Shown here: in pieces, positions 24,153-33,239 of the stretch
Layout of the letters: every line of letters starts with the position of its first letter
How positions within the stretch are numbered: the first letter of the stretch is position 1
DNA from: an uncultured Bacillota bacterium
Lineage (GTDB): Bacteria; Bacillota_I; Bacilli_A; RFN20; CAG-826
Assembly (NCBI GenBank): GCA_949293555.1
Contig: CASFDV010000003.1
Coordinates: 133,614-197,613, forward strand
DNA length: 64,000 bases
Direction: 5' to 3'
The notes under the pieces: generated by a model
The model's input: the letters and a program-made list of their open reading frames with translations, nothing else
What the model was told of the DNA's origin: nothing
Database searches by the model: none
Program-made: the position numbers and the translations under genes

Positions 24153-25520
24153 ATGCCACGCTATCGCCCGGAGATCCACCTTGCGCCCAGGAAGGGCTGG
24201 ATGAACGACCCGAACGGCTTCTCCCTGGACCCCAGGGGAGGGTACCGCCTTTTCTACCAGCACCACGACGCCCTCGAGGGCGACGTCCTCATCGACTGGG
24301 CGCTCGCGGAAAGCGACGACCTGGTCCATTTCGAAGACAAGGGGACAGCGCTTCTTCCCACCGCGCCGGAGGAAGGCGTCGGGAAGGATCCCCTTTGGGG
24401 CGGCTGCTGGAGCGGGTCCGCCTTCGAGCACGAGGGCAGGACCCATCTCCTCTACACCGCCTGCAGCAGGGACGGGGAGCGCCAGGCCATCGCCGTCCGT
24501 TCCGAGGACGGGCTTTTCCGGATGGATCGCTCGCTTGGCCTTCTCAAGGAACCGGACGGAATCCCGACGGAGTTCTTCCGCGACCCCTTCGCATTCTCCA
24601 CGATGGAGGGGGACTTCGTCCTCCTGGGCGCCAGGCTTCCCTCCGGGGAAGGGGGCGTGCTCCTTTATCGGAGGGAAGGGACCGCCCTTTCCTACGAAGG
24701 CGTCTTCTTCTCGCTTCCCGGAAGCCACATGATCGAGTGCCCGGGGATCTTCTTCCTCGAGGAAAAGGCGGTGCTCGTCCTTTCGCCCATGGGGCTCGAC
24801 GAGAAGAAGTGGGGCCCGCATCCTTCCTGCTATCTCGCGGGAAGGCTCGAGGACGGGGTGCGTTTCGTCCCGGAGGGTGAGCCCGCCCTTCTCGATCACG
24901 GATACGACTACTACGCAGCGCAGCCTCTCCAGGAGGGGAAGGGCGCCCACCTCGCCGCCTGGCTTTCCCTTTGGGACAAGGACCTCGGGAGCGTCCCGAG
25001 CAAGGAGGAGGGCTTCGTCGGGACGATGGGGCTGGTCCGGAAGCTTTCCATCAAAAACGGCGCGCTTTTCCAGGAGTGGGAGCCTTCTTTGCTAGGATAT
25101 TTTGAAAAAGAGAGACGTTTTGATGGGGATTTCCTTAAATTTGAGGACGCCCCTCTCTCGATGTTCTCCCTCTCTTCCGACGTCTCCTTCGAGACAAGGC
25201 TCCTGGGAGGGGAGAAGGACGGGCTCCGGCTTTCCTACGACGCTTCCTCCGGAATGCTCCGGATGGACGCCCATGACTCGGAGCATGTCCGCGCCGGATT
25301 GAACCTCGTCTATCCCGGTGTTCGGGAGGCAAAGGCCCTCCCAGGGGAGGAAATCCGCGTCTTTGTCGACCATTCGGTCGTCGAGGTCGTCCTCGGGGGA
25401 GGGCGGATCTGGATGAGCTCCCTCTTCTACCCTTCCGCGGACCATCCTGTCCACGAGTTCTCCGGGAGGGGGCTCTCCCTTTCCTTCGCGAGAGGGAAGG
25501 CCCCTCAGATTATTTCCTAA
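24153..25520 (+). CDS. scrB: glycoside hydrolase family 32 enzyme (sucrose-6-phosphate hydrolase/fructosidase)
   Basis: The protein has 455 residues. The GH32 signatures are present: GWMNDPNGF with the nucleophile Asp near 22, FRDP near residue 148 and ECPG with the acid/base Glu near 197. A C-terminal beta-sandwich completes the fold. There is no signal peptide, so it is cytoplasmic and would act on phosphorylated sucrose or short fructans. No PTS or regulator gene is adjacent, so sucrose-6-phosphate versus free sucrose cannot be decided. AGGAG lies seven bases before the ATG. Confidence 0.85.
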   Translation: MPRYRPEIHLAPRKGWMNDPNGFSLDPRGGYRLFYQHHDALEGDVLIDWALAESDDLVHFEDKGTALLPTAPEEGVGKDPLWGGCWSGSAFEHEGRTHLLYTACSRDGERQAIAVRSEDGLFRMDRSLGLLKEPDGIPTEFFRDPFAFSTMEGDFVLLGARLPSGEGGVLLYRREGTALSYEGVFFSLPGSHMIECPGIFFLEEKAVLVLSPMGLDEKKWGPHPSCYLAGRLEDGVRFVPEGEPALLDHGYDYYAAQPLQEGKGAHLAAWLSLWDKDLGSVPSKEEGFVGTMGLVRKLSIKNGALFQEWEPSLLGYFEKERRFDGDFLKFEDAPLSMFSLSSDVSFETRLLGGEKDGLRLSYDASSGMLRMDAHDSEHVRAGLNLVYPGVREAKALPGEEIRVFVDHSVVEVVLGGGRIWMSSLFYPSADHPVHEFSGRGLSLSFARGKAPQIIS

Positions 25521-25537
25521 ACCTCTCGCGCGCACGC

Positions 25538-25543
25538 TATACT
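25538..25543 (+). promoter_or_regulatory. -10 box TATACT for the T-box-alaS transcript
   Basis: TATACT lies just upstream of the first T-box helix, so transcription should start near 25550. This sets the maximum length of stem I. Confidence 0.5.
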
Positions 25544-25550
25544 ACGCGCG

Positions 25551-25700
25551 GCCGGGAAGAAGCCCTCGGGCGAGCCACCCCGGCGTCATGCGGGCAATGC
25601 CGCCGTTCCCGGCGTTAACGGGAAATCAAGCGCGCCTCTTGGCGAAGAAGGATGGTACCGCGCCCTCGGGGGCGTTCCTTCGTGAGGGGCCTTTTTTCTG
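25551..25700 (+). ncRNA. T-box leader (tRNA-Ala sensing) upstream of alaS
   Basis: The T-box core AAGGATGGTACCGCG is at 25648-25662. Its UGGU matches the ACCA end of tRNA-Ala. Downstream, GCCCTC and GAGGGGC form a terminator stem followed by six T (25692-25697). Upstream, GCCGGGAA (25551-25558) pairs perfectly with TTCCCGGC (25606-25613) as the base of stem I. GCCC (25562-25565) can pair with GGGC (25592-25595), which leaves AATGCCGCCG on the 3' side with GCC, an alanine codon, as a likely specifier. Stem I is thus only ~63 nt, much shorter than usual in Firmicutes. Uncharged tRNA-Ala should favour readthrough into alaS. Confidence 0.85.
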
Positions 25701-25715
25701 CCCCAGGAGGTCAAT

Positions 25716-28328
25716 ATGGAAAAACTGACGGGACGGGAGATCCGCGACCGCTGGATCCGCTTCTTCGAAAGCAAGGGGCATCGCTACATCCCCGGGGTGA
25801 GCCTCATCCCCCAGGGCGACAAGTCGCTCCTTTGGGTGAACGCCGGGGTCACCGGGCTCAAGAAGTACTTCGACGGGACCGAGGTCCCGCCCTGCCGGAG
25901 GATCGTCAACGTCCAGAAGTCCATCCGCACCAACGACATCGACAACGTCGGTCACACGGCGAGGCACCACACCTTCTTCGAGATGCTGGGGACCTTCTCC
26001 ATCGGCGACTACTTCCGGAAGGAGGTCATCGCCTGGGCCTACGAGATCCTCACGGACGAGGAGAGGGGCTTCGGGATGGACCCCCGGAGGCTCTACTGCA
26101 CCTACAACCCCGCCGACAAGGAGGCCTTCCGCTTCTGGAAGGAGCAGGGGATCGAGGAAAGCCACCTCATTCCGCTTGAAGGGAACTTCTGGCAGATCGG
26201 CGAGGGCCCCTGCGGCCCGAACACCGAGGTCTTCTACGACCGGGGCGAGGCCTATGACCCCGAGGGGAAGGGGATCGAGCTCCTCCGGAACGAGGAGGAG
26301 AACGACCGCTACATCGAGATCTGGGGCATCGTCTTCAGCCAGTTCAACGCGGTGAACGGCGTCCCCAGGAGCGAGTACAAGGAGCTCCCGAGCAAGAACA
26401 TCGACACTGGCGCGGGCCTGGAGAGGATCGCCTGCATCCTCCAGGGAGCCGAGACGAACTTCGAGACCGACCTCTTCCTCCCGATCATCCGCGAGGTGGA
26501 GAAGATCTCGGGGAAGCGCTACGAGGAGGGGACCCGCCTTCCCTTCCGCGTGATCGCCGACCACGCGCGCTGCCTCGCCTTCGCCCTTTCCGACGGGGCG
26601 GGCTTCTCCAACGAAGGGAGGGGCTACGTCCTCCGCCGCCTCATCCGCCGGGCGATGCGCCATGGGCGGAAGCTCGGGCTCGAGAAGCCTTTCGTCCACC
26701 TCCTGATGGACGTGGTCGCCCGGGAGTACGGGGATTTCTACCCGAACCTGAGGACCGAGCTTCCCAAGGTGAGGGAAAGCGTCCGCCGGGAGGAGGAGCG
26801 CTTCCTCCGCACGCTCCTTGCCGGGGAGGAGATGCTCGCCGGCATCCTTGAGAAGGGGGAGAGCCTCGACGGGGAGACGGTGTTCCGCCTCTACGACACC
26901 TACGGCTTCCCGGCGAGCCTCACGAAGGAAATCGCCGAGGAGAAGGGGCTTTCCGTGGACATGGAGGGCTTCCGGGCCCTCATGGAGCGCCAGAAGGAGC
27001 TCGCGCGCTCCTCGCGGGGCGAGGTCGAGAGCTTCCATAGCCAGAGCGCCGACCTCCTCGCCTTCTCCGCCCCTTCGGAGTTCTCCTATGAGGAGCTTTC
27101 CCTTTCCTCCCAGGTCACTGGGATATTCAAGGACGGGAAGAGGGTTCCTTCCCTCAAGGAGGGCGAGGAAGGGGAGATCGCCTTCCTCCGCACGCCTTTC
27201 TATGTCGAAAAGGGCGGCCAGGTCTCCGACACGGGGACCATCGAGGGGGAAGGGGTCCTTCTCGAGGTGGACGGGATGCGGAGCGCTCCTCGCGGCCAGG
27301 CCCTCCATCATGTCCATGCGAAGGAAGGGGAGGTCCGGGAAGGGGACGTCCTTCTTCTTCATGTCGACGAGGGCAGGCGGAAGGCCGTCGAGCGCCACCA
27401 TAGCGCGACCCACCTCCTCCACGCCGCCCTTTCCGAGGTCCTCGGGGAACACGTGGAGCAGAAGGGCAGCTTCGTCGGGCCCGACTACCTGCGCTTTGAC
27501 TTCACCCACGGGACGAGGCTGAGCGAGGAGGAGATCCGCGCCGTCGAAGGCAAGGTCGCCTCCATGATCGAGCGCGCCCTTCCCGGGAAGACCGAGGTCA
27601 TGGGCATCGAGGAGGCGAGGAAGACCGGCGCCGAGATGGAGTTCGAAGGGAAGTACGGGGACACCGTCCGCGTCGTCTCCTTCGGGGAGGAAAGCAAGGA
27701 GCTATGCGGGGGCACCCACGTGAGGAACGCCTCCGAGCTCATGCCTTTCCTCATCGTCTCCGAGGAGGCGATCGGATCCGGGCTCCGGCGCATCACCGCG
27801 AAGGCGGGCGTGCCAGCCTACGAGGAACTGAGCGCCTCCCGCCATGTCCTCCAGGGCATCTCCCGCGAGCTCGGCGTGAAGGAGGAGGAGCTCCTCCCTG
27901 CGCTCCGCCAGCTGGAGGAGGGGCTCCGCGACGCGCGGAAGAAGGCCCGTTCCCTTGAGGAGGAGCTCCGGAAGGGCGAGGCGCTCCGCCAGGCCTCGAG
28001 GCTTGAGCGGGTCGGAGGGATCGACGTCCTCCTGCTCTTCCAGGAAGGCGCGAGCAGGGAGGAACTTCTCTCGCTCGGCGACCATCTCAAGGCCAACAGG
28101 CCGGACCACCTCTTCGTCCTCGTCGGCGGGAAGGAGGGGACGAAGCCCGTCGTCATCCTCGCCGGGGGGAAGGCCCTCCAGAAGGTGGAGGCCGGCTCCC
28201 TCATGAAGGAGCTCGCCCTGAAGCTCGGCGGCAAGGGCGGGGGACGGAAGGAAAGCGCGGCCGGGGCGATCCTTTCCGTCGAAGGCTTCCGCGAGTGGAG
28301 CTGCTCGGTGAAGGAGCGTCTCCTTTGA
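25716..28328 (+). CDS. alaS: alanyl-tRNA synthetase
   Basis: The protein has 870 residues, full length. The class II catalytic core is N-terminal, with RFFESKGH, NAGVTGLKKYF and the conserved GAGLERI. The editing domain carries the zinc/His motif HHSATHLLHAAL (HxxxH) and CGGTHVRNASEL (CxxxH). A C-Ala domain with coiled coil (about 720-770) follows. CCAGGAGG precedes the ATG. It is controlled by the T-box leader and heads alaS-ruvX-DUF1292, the order seen in Bacilli. Confidence 0.97.
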   Translation: MEKLTGREIRDRWIRFFESKGHRYIPGVSLIPQGDKSLLWVNAGVTGLKKYFDGTEVPPCRRIVNVQKSIRTNDIDNVGHTARHHTFFEMLGTFSIGDYFRKEVIAWAYEILTDEERGFGMDPRRLYCTYNPADKEAFRFWKEQGIEESHLIPLEGNFWQIGEGPCGPNTEVFYDRGEAYDPEGKGIELLRNEEENDRYIEIWGIVFSQFNAVNGVPRSEYKELPSKNIDTGAGLERIACILQGAETNFETDLFLPIIREVEKISGKRYEEGTRLPFRVIADHARCLAFALSDGAGFSNEGRGYVLRRLIRRAMRHGRKLGLEKPFVHLLMDVVAREYGDFYPNLRTELPKVRESVRREEERFLRTLLAGEEMLAGILEKGESLDGETVFRLYDTYGFPASLTKEIAEEKGLSVDMEGFRALMERQKELARSSRGEVESFHSQSADLLAFSAPSEFSYEELSLSSQVTGIFKDGKRVPSLKEGEEGEIAFLRTPFYVEKGGQVSDTGTIEGEGVLLEVDGMRSAPRGQALHHVHAKEGEVREGDVLLLHVDEGRRKAVERHHSATHLLHAALSEVLGEHVEQKGSFVGPDYLRFDFTHGTRLSEEEIRAVEGKVASMIERALPGKTEVMGIEEARKTGAEMEFEGKYGDTVRVVSFGEESKELCGGTHVRNASELMPFLIVSEEAIGSGLRRITAKAGVPAYEELSASRHVLQGISRELGVKEEELLPALRQLEEGLRDARKKARSLEEELRKGEALRQASRLERVGGIDVLLLFQEGASREELLSLGDHLKANRPDHLFVLVGGKEGTKPVVILAGGKALQKVEAGSLMKELALKLGGKGGGRKESAAGAILSVEGFREWSCSVKERLL

Positions 28329-28759
28329 GGCGCTACGTCGGGCTCGACCTCGGGACGAGGAGCCTCGGGATCGCCGTCTCCGACGTCGTCGGGATCGTCC
28401 ACGCCCGGGAGGAGTTCCTCTTCCCGAAGCACCACTACCGCCTCGCCGTGGAGCGGGTGATCTCACTGCTTGAAGAGGAGAAGATCGAGGACGTCGTCCT
28501 CGGCTACCCCCTCAACATGGACGGCTCCCTGAGCGAGGGAACCCTCCGGAGCGAGCGCTTCAAGGAGGCGTTATTGAAGGAAAGGCCTGCGATCCGCGTA
28601 TATTTCCAGGACGAAAGGCTGAGCACCGTCTCGGCCGCGGAGGTCATGCGGGAGCATGGGGTCCCGCGGAAGGAAAGGGACATGAGGATCGACAGGGCCG
28701 CCGCCGCCCTCATCCTCGAGGAGTTCATGGCGGCCAAGGAACGGGAGGAAAGAAAATGA
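28325..28759 (+). CDS. ruvX: RuvX/YqgF-family RNase H-fold protein (Holliday junction resolvase-like, rRNA processing)
   Basis: The protein has 144 residues from TTG 28325, which overlaps the alaS stop (TTGA). The N-terminus RRYVGLDLGTRSLGIAVSD is the family hallmark and includes the metal-binding Asp. Conserved GYPLNMDGS and FQDERLSTVSA follow. YqgF proteins are implicated in 16S rRNA 5'-end processing and in resolvase-like activity. A longer frame upstream overlaps alaS and is rejected. Confidence 0.92.
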   Translation: MRRYVGLDLGTRSLGIAVSDVVGIVHAREEFLFPKHHYRLAVERVISLLEEEKIEDVVLGYPLNMDGSLSEGTLRSERFKEALLKERPAIRVYFQDERLSTVSAAEVMREHGVPRKERDMRIDRAAAALILEEFMAAKEREERK

Positions 28760-29019
28760 TCGAAGCCAAGGACAACGACATGGTCATCACCCGCGAGGAC
28801 GGGACGGAGGACCTTTGGAAGATCTACTTCTACTACGTGGAGGAGGAAAGCGGGAAGTCCTTCTACTTCCTTTATAAGGAAGAGGACCCCGACTCCCTCA
28901 TCGTGATGGCGAGCCTCGACGGGAAGGAGCTTTCCCCGGTGAGCGAGGAGGAGCTCGCGCGGGCCGAGGAAGTCCTGGCCGCCTACGAGGAGGACCCTGC
29001 CATCCAGGAGGCGAAGTGA
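28756..29019 (+). CDS. DUF1292 family protein (YrzB-like)
   Basis: The 87 residues are very acidic, with alternating strand-like segments (KIYFYYVEEESGKSFYFLY). It overlaps ruvX by four bases (ATGA). DUF1292 proteins sit after ruvX in many Bacilli; their function is unknown. Confidence 0.8.
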   Translation: MIEAKDNDMVITREDGTEDLWKIYFYYVEEESGKSFYFLYKEEDPDSLIVMASLDGKELSPVSEEELARAEEVLAAYEEDPAIQEAK

Positions 29020-29043
29020 GCCTCTCGCGCCTCTTCGCTGCGA

Positions 29044-29049
29044 TATAAT
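29044..29049 (+). promoter_or_regulatory. -10 box TATAAT for greA
   Basis: TATAAT lies 24 bases before ATG 29074. Here the leader is long enough to hold AAGGAG, so greA is a leadered gene, unlike many neighbours with the same TATAATCCG string. Confidence 0.55.
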
Positions 29050-29073
29050 CCGAAAGTCTCAAGGAGAAAGAAC

Positions 29074-29544
29074 ATGACCGAAACGATTCTCATGACCCAG
29101 GCGGGCCTCGACGAGCTCCGCCGCGAGAAGCGCCGCCTCCTCGACGAGGAGCAGCCGCGCGTCAAGGAAGCCCTCAAGGCCGCCCGCGACCAGGGCGACC
29201 TTAGCGAGAACGCCGACTACGACGCCGCCAGGACCCTCCAGGCCCAGATCGAGGCGCGGATCGCCGAGATCGAGCATATCGAGGAGAACGCGAGGGTCGT
29301 CGAGCCCGGGGCCACCATCAGCATCGGCTACCAGGTCCACTACCGCGAGGTCGAGACCGGCGAGGAGCACCAGATCCTCTTCGTCGGCTCCGTCGAGAGC
29401 GACCCCCTGGCCGAGCCCTTCCCCAAGATCAGCAGCGAGTCCCCGCTCGGGAAGGCGCTTGCGGGCCACAAGGACGGGGACGTCGTCCTCGTCGAGAGCG
29501 CCAGGCCCTACAAGATCGAGATCCTCGCCGCCGCGGCGAAGTAG
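29074..29544 (+). CDS. greA: transcription elongation factor GreA
   Basis: GreA rescues backtracked RNA polymerase by stimulating cleavage of the nascent transcript. The 156 residues comprise an N-terminal coiled coil with the acidic tip (GDLSENADYDAA, about 43-54) and a C-terminal FKBP-like domain ending in SPLGKALAGHKDGDVV. AAGGAG precedes the start and a terminator follows the stop, so it is monocistronic. Confidence 0.96.
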   Translation: MTETILMTQAGLDELRREKRRLLDEEQPRVKEALKAARDQGDLSENADYDAARTLQAQIEARIAEIEHIEENARVVEPGATISIGYQVHYREVETGEEHQILFVGSVESDPLAEPFPKISSESPLGKALAGHKDGDVVLVESARPYKIEILAAAAK

Positions 29545-29560
29545 GAGCCCTTCCTCCATA

Positions 29561-29585
29561 AGATCCCAAAAGGGGATCTTTTTTT
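29561..29585 (+). terminator. terminator after greA
   Basis: AGATCCC/GGGATCT forms a stem with an AAAAG loop, followed by seven T. Confidence 0.85.
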
Positions 29586-29643
29586 GCACTCCACGGGGCA
29601 GGTTTCCTTTTTCGCACCCTAAAAGAGGGTGGAGGTGAGAACC

Positions 29644-30186
29644 ATGATAAAAATCATCATCGGGGTGGTCATCGCCACCATCATCGGACTTGTCGTCCTC
29701 GGGGCCGTGGAAAGCGGCCAGGCGGACAGCGGGGGACTCCTCGCCGACGGCCTCGTCGTCGAGGATGGGGAGACCGTCCAGGTTTCCATCGCGGGCGAGG
29801 TGAACCGCGAGGGGACCTACCTCATCGACTCGGGATCCACCCTCGGGGACCTCATCCTCGCTGCGGGTTCCGCCACTGGGAACGCCGACCCCAGCGCCTA
29901 CGACGTCAACTGCCCGATCGGGGATAGGCGGAGCTTCTACATCGCCCCTCTTTACGACAACAGCGACATTTGCGCGACCGAGCCCATCGAGAAGACGTGC
30001 ATCAACACGGACGACAAGGGACGGCTCCGCGAGATCGTGAGCGCCTTCAGCGACACCGTCGCCCAGGCGATCGTCGACCATAGGAACGCCAACGGCGACT
30101 TCCAGTGCATCGAGGAGCTGGACGATGTCAAGGGCATCGGCCCGGCCACCTTCGAGAAGTGCAAGGATCTCGTGACGCTTCGCTAG
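29644..30186 (+). CDS. comEA: competence protein ComEA, membrane DNA receptor
   Basis: The protein has 180 residues from ATG 29644, with GGAGGTGAG just upstream. One N-terminal membrane helix (about 3-24) anchors it; an SLBB domain (about 41-105, VSIAGEVNREGTY) and a helix-hairpin-helix region (about 115-180, ending IEELDDVKGIGPATFEKC) follow. ComEA binds double-stranded DNA at the cell surface for uptake. comEC follows directly. The comEB gene of Bacillus is absent between them. Confidence 0.92.
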   Translation: MIKIIIGVVIATIIGLVVLGAVESGQADSGGLLADGLVVEDGETVQVSIAGEVNREGTYLIDSGSTLGDLILAAGSATGNADPSAYDVNCPIGDRRSFYIAPLYDNSDICATEPIEKTCINTDDKGRLREIVSAFSDTVAQAIVDHRNANGDFQCIEELDDVKGIGPATFEKCKDLVTLR

Positions 30187-32237
30187 CCTCTTTTCCCAGG
30201 GGAAGAGGGCGAGCCTGGCTGCCCTCGCCCCTTCCTCTCTTCCTCGCCCTCTTCCTCACGCTGAACTTCCTGTTCCTTCTTCCGGGGGCGGGCTCCATCG
30301 CCCCCGGTATCGCCATCGTCCTCCTATCCATCCTCTTCCTCCGGAAGGGAAAAAGGGAGCTTCTCTCCTTCCTCCTCGGGGCGGGGCTTTCCCTTTTCAT
30401 CCTGCTTTTCCTCATCCTGCCCCCTTGGGAAGGAGGGCAGTCCCTTGGGGTCGTCGTCCGGGCGAAGGATGGCTACTTCCTCGTCCAGACCGGATTCACG
30501 AGGCTCTATGTCCAGGAGGAGGGGTGCCTCCGCGAGATCGGAGACATCGTCCGGCTGGACGGGAAGGCCGAGCCTCTCGTCATGACGGAATACGAGAGCA
30601 GGTTCTCGTTCCGGGAATACTTGATCGAGCGAGGCGTCAGGGGTGAGTTCAGGGGAGAGGCGGTTCCTGTCCTTTCATTCCCCCTCCGCCTCAGGGAGTG
30701 GGCGCAAGGTACCCTTCAAAGGGTCGGGGAAGAGGCGCGGCCGCTCCTCGATAGCCTTCTGTTCGACCGAAAGGACTACGAAGCCCTCTCGTTGTTCGAA
30801 GGAGCCGGCCTCCTATATTGCCTATCCGCGTCGGGGCTCATCTTCGGGACGAGCCTCCGTTTCATGGACTGGTGCCTCGCCCTTTTCCTCCGGGAACGGC
30901 CCAGGAGGATCGTCGGGATCATCCTTTCCATCGTCCTGATGCTCTTCCTGCTCCATAAGGCCGGGGTCTGGCGGATCTTCCTAGTCTGGAACATCCGCGC
31001 CATATGTTCCCTGAAAGGGAAGAGGCCCCCGTCCGGGGCGATCATCAACCCATTCATCGGGATCGCCTTCATCGCCCTCGACCCGTGGCTTGCCCTCGAC
31101 ACCGGGTTCCGGCTCAGCTACCTCCTCGCCCTTTTCATGGGCTTTTCGAAGGAGATCATCGATCGAGCGCCTCGCAAATGGCGCCCGTTGGTTTCGAAGG
31201 CGATACTCCTCGCCCTTCTTTTCCCCACGTTCCCGGAAGGAAACGAGCTCAGCCTCCTCGCGCCGTTCCGGACGATGCTCTTCCTGCCCTTCGTCCTGCC
31301 GTTCCTTGGGCTTGGGGCCCTAGGCCTGTTCCTCCCCATTTCATCTGCGCTGGACGGGTATGCCCGTTTCCTCATGGACTTCGCCCGCCTTTGGGAGCGG
31401 TTCGACATCAGCGTCCCTTGCCCTTTTCCGGATGAACTGTTCCTTGGGCACTATTTGTTGCTTGGTTTCCTTTTTCTCATCTATTCCATAGGGCTTCGGA
31501 AGCACTCCCTCGTCCTCGGATGCGCCTCCGTCCTCCCATTTCTCTTCCTTGCCCTTCCGCTTCCAAGGCCCTTCTCATCCCAGGTGTCGTTCATCAACGT
31601 GGGCCAGGGGGATGCGATCCTATTCCGAGAAGGAGAGACCGCCGTCCTCATCGATACGGGAGGAAACATGTCCGTCGACATCGCCAAGGAGGTCCTTATC
31701 CCGTTTTTCAGAAAGGAGGGAGTGCGGGATTTGGACGCGGTGATCATCACCCACGGCGATATGGATCATGACGGAGCCCTCCCTTCGCTCTATGACAACT
31801 TTCCAATCGGGGAGATTGTCAGGGAAACCTCGCAATTCCCGTTCGAAATTGGCAATTTCGCCTTTGAAAACCTCAACGATTATGGGTTTTCCGGTGAAAA
31901 CGAGTCGTCCTTGGTCCTGTTCCTCGGGGATTTCCTCGGGAAGGACTGGCTATTGATGGGGGACGCCCCGAGCGAAGTCGAAGCGAGGATCGCGGAAGAT
32001 CATCCCGAGCTTCGCGCGGACATCCTCAAGGTCGGCCATCACGGTTCCTCCACCTCATCTTCCCTCCCCTTTCTTCTTCAGGTCCGTCCGGAGGAGGCAA
32101 TCGTCTCGGTAGGTGCGGGGAACCGGTATGGCCATCCTGACGAAGACGTTCTCGGGCGTCTTGAGGAGGCCGGGGCGGTGGTGAGGAGGACGGATCTAGA
32201 AGGGACAATCACCTACCGGGGGTGGGGGACTCGCTAG
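30159..32237 (+). CDS. comEC: competence protein ComEC, DNA channel
   Basis: The protein forms the membrane channel for single-stranded DNA and carries an MBL domain. About ten membrane helices, including the competence-domain core (about 190-440), precede a C-terminal MBL-fold domain with NVGQGDAIL, THGDMDHDGALP and VGHHGSSTS. The start is uncertain: no ATG, GTG or TTG lies in frame between the comEA stop and the first membrane helix. GTG 30159, inside the end of comEA, is the nearest standard start (692 residues); a CTG near 30231 is another possibility. Both imply translation coupled to comEA. Confidence 0.85.
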   Translation: MQGSRDASLASFPRGRGRAWLPSPLPLFLALFLTLNFLFLLPGAGSIAPGIAIVLLSILFLRKGKRELLSFLLGAGLSLFILLFLILPPWEGGQSLGVVVRAKDGYFLVQTGFTRLYVQEEGCLREIGDIVRLDGKAEPLVMTEYESRFSFREYLIERGVRGEFRGEAVPVLSFPLRLREWAQGTLQRVGEEARPLLDSLLFDRKDYEALSLFEGAGLLYCLSASGLIFGTSLRFMDWCLALFLRERPRRIVGIILSIVLMLFLLHKAGVWRIFLVWNIRAICSLKGKRPPSGAIINPFIGIAFIALDPWLALDTGFRLSYLLALFMGFSKEIIDRAPRKWRPLVSKAILLALLFPTFPEGNELSLLAPFRTMLFLPFVLPFLGLGALGLFLPISSALDGYARFLMDFARLWERFDISVPCPFPDELFLGHYLLLGFLFLIYSIGLRKHSLVLGCASVLPFLFLALPLPRPFSSQVSFINVGQGDAILFREGETAVLIDTGGNMSVDIAKEVLIPFFRKEGVRDLDAVIITHGDMDHDGALPSLYDNFPIGEIVRETSQFPFEIGNFAFENLNDYGFSGENESSLVLFLGDFLGKDWLLMGDAPSEVEARIAEDHPELRADILKVGHHGSSTSSSLPFLLQVRPEEAIVSVGAGNRYGHPDEDVLGRLEEAGAVVRRTDLEGTITYRGWGTR

Positions 32238-32245
32238 GCGGGCCT

Positions 32246-32251
32246 TATAAT
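32246..32251 (+). promoter_or_regulatory. -10 box TATAAT, leaderless promoter of holA
   Basis: TATAAT is followed by seven bases and the GTG at 32259. No Shine-Dalgarno sequence. Confidence 0.55.
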
Positions 32252-32258
32252 CACTCTT

Positions 32259-33239
32259 GTGGTAACCGCGATTTTCCATCCGCAGGCGATGATGGTCCGA
32301 AGCGCCCTGAACGCCGATCTGAAGAAAAAGGGCTTCGAGAGGGATCCGCTTTCCGAGCGTTGGCTCGACATGGCGAAGGAAACGCTTTTGACCCTGGCCG
32401 ACGAATGCTCGTTCCTGCCCCTGGGCTCCGACCGCAAGCTCGTCGTCGCGGAGAACTTCCGCTTTCTTTCCTCCGGCAAGGACGCCAAGGAGCTCCTGAA
32501 AGGGGACGAGGAAGGCCCTTTTCTTGAATTCCTCCGCCATCCCGACCCGGCGATAGAGGTCTATCTGCTGACCTACGCATCCGAGCTTGACGAGAAGGGC
32601 GAGTTTTTCCGCGCCCTTGCCGAAGGCGGGGGACGGCACGTCCGGGTCAAGGAATTCGACGCCGCCTCCTGGGGCGACTACATGGACCGTTATTTCAGGA
32701 AACGCGGGGGAAGCATCTCTCCCGATGCCCGGGACGAGCTTCTGAGGCGCATCAACGGGGACTTCGCCGCGTTCCAGAACGAAGCGGCCAAGCTTCTTGC
32801 CCATTCCGACGGGAAGGAGACGACCGTGGAGGATGTGCGGGAATTGACCCCGGAGCCCCTCGAAAGCTCGACGCTCGCCATCAAGGACGCCCTGTTCGAG
32901 AATCGGACGGGAGACGCCCTCCACATTTTCCGCGACCTTCGCGTCCAAGGAGTGGACGTCGTCAGGATGATCCACTCCCTTGGGACCCAGATGGTCGTCC
33001 AGTCCGCCGCGAACCATCTATTCGCCCGCGGGGCAGACAAGCGCGACGTAAGCGCCTCGCTCGGGATTTCCCCGGGCTACGCCGGGCAGCTCCTGTACCG
33101 GGCGCGTTCCCTGGACGAGGAAGCCTTCGGGAAGGAGATCCTCCGCCTTTACGAGTGCGAGAGGGCGATCTTCTTCGACGGCAGGGACGGCGACGAGGCG
33201 TTCGAGGAATTCCTCCTTTCGTTCGGGGGAGCCTTGTGA
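32259..33239 (+). CDS. holA: DNA polymerase III delta subunit
   Basis: The delta subunit opens the sliding clamp during loading. The 326 residues fit the family length. An N-terminal AAA-like domain without Walker A (RKLVVAENFRFLSSGKDAKELL) is followed by a helical middle (FAAFQNEAAKLLAH) and a C-terminal domain with LRVQGVDVVRMIHSLGTQM. GTG 32259 is chosen because a TATAAT box ends seven bases before it. In Bacilli holA lies between comEC and rpsT, exactly as here. Confidence 0.88.
   Translation: MVTAIFHPQAMMVRSALNADLKKKGFERDPLSERWLDMAKETLLTLADECSFLPLGSDRKLVVAENFRFLSSGKDAKELLKGDEEGPFLEFLRHPDPAIEVYLLTYASELDEKGEFFRALAEGGGRHVRVKEFDAASWGDYMDRYFRKRGGSISPDARDELLRRINGDFAAFQNEAAKLLAHSDGKETTVEDVRELTPEPLESSTLAIKDALFENRTGDALHIFRDLRVQGVDVVRMIHSLGTQMVVQSAANHLFARGADKRDVSASLGISPGYAGQLLYRARSLDEEAFGKEILRLYECERAIFFDGRDGDEAFEEFLLSFGGAL

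Noticed and set aside
29019..29043. Terminator between the DUF1292 gene and greA
   Set aside because: GCGAAG/CTTCGC arms exist but there is no T run; left unannotated.
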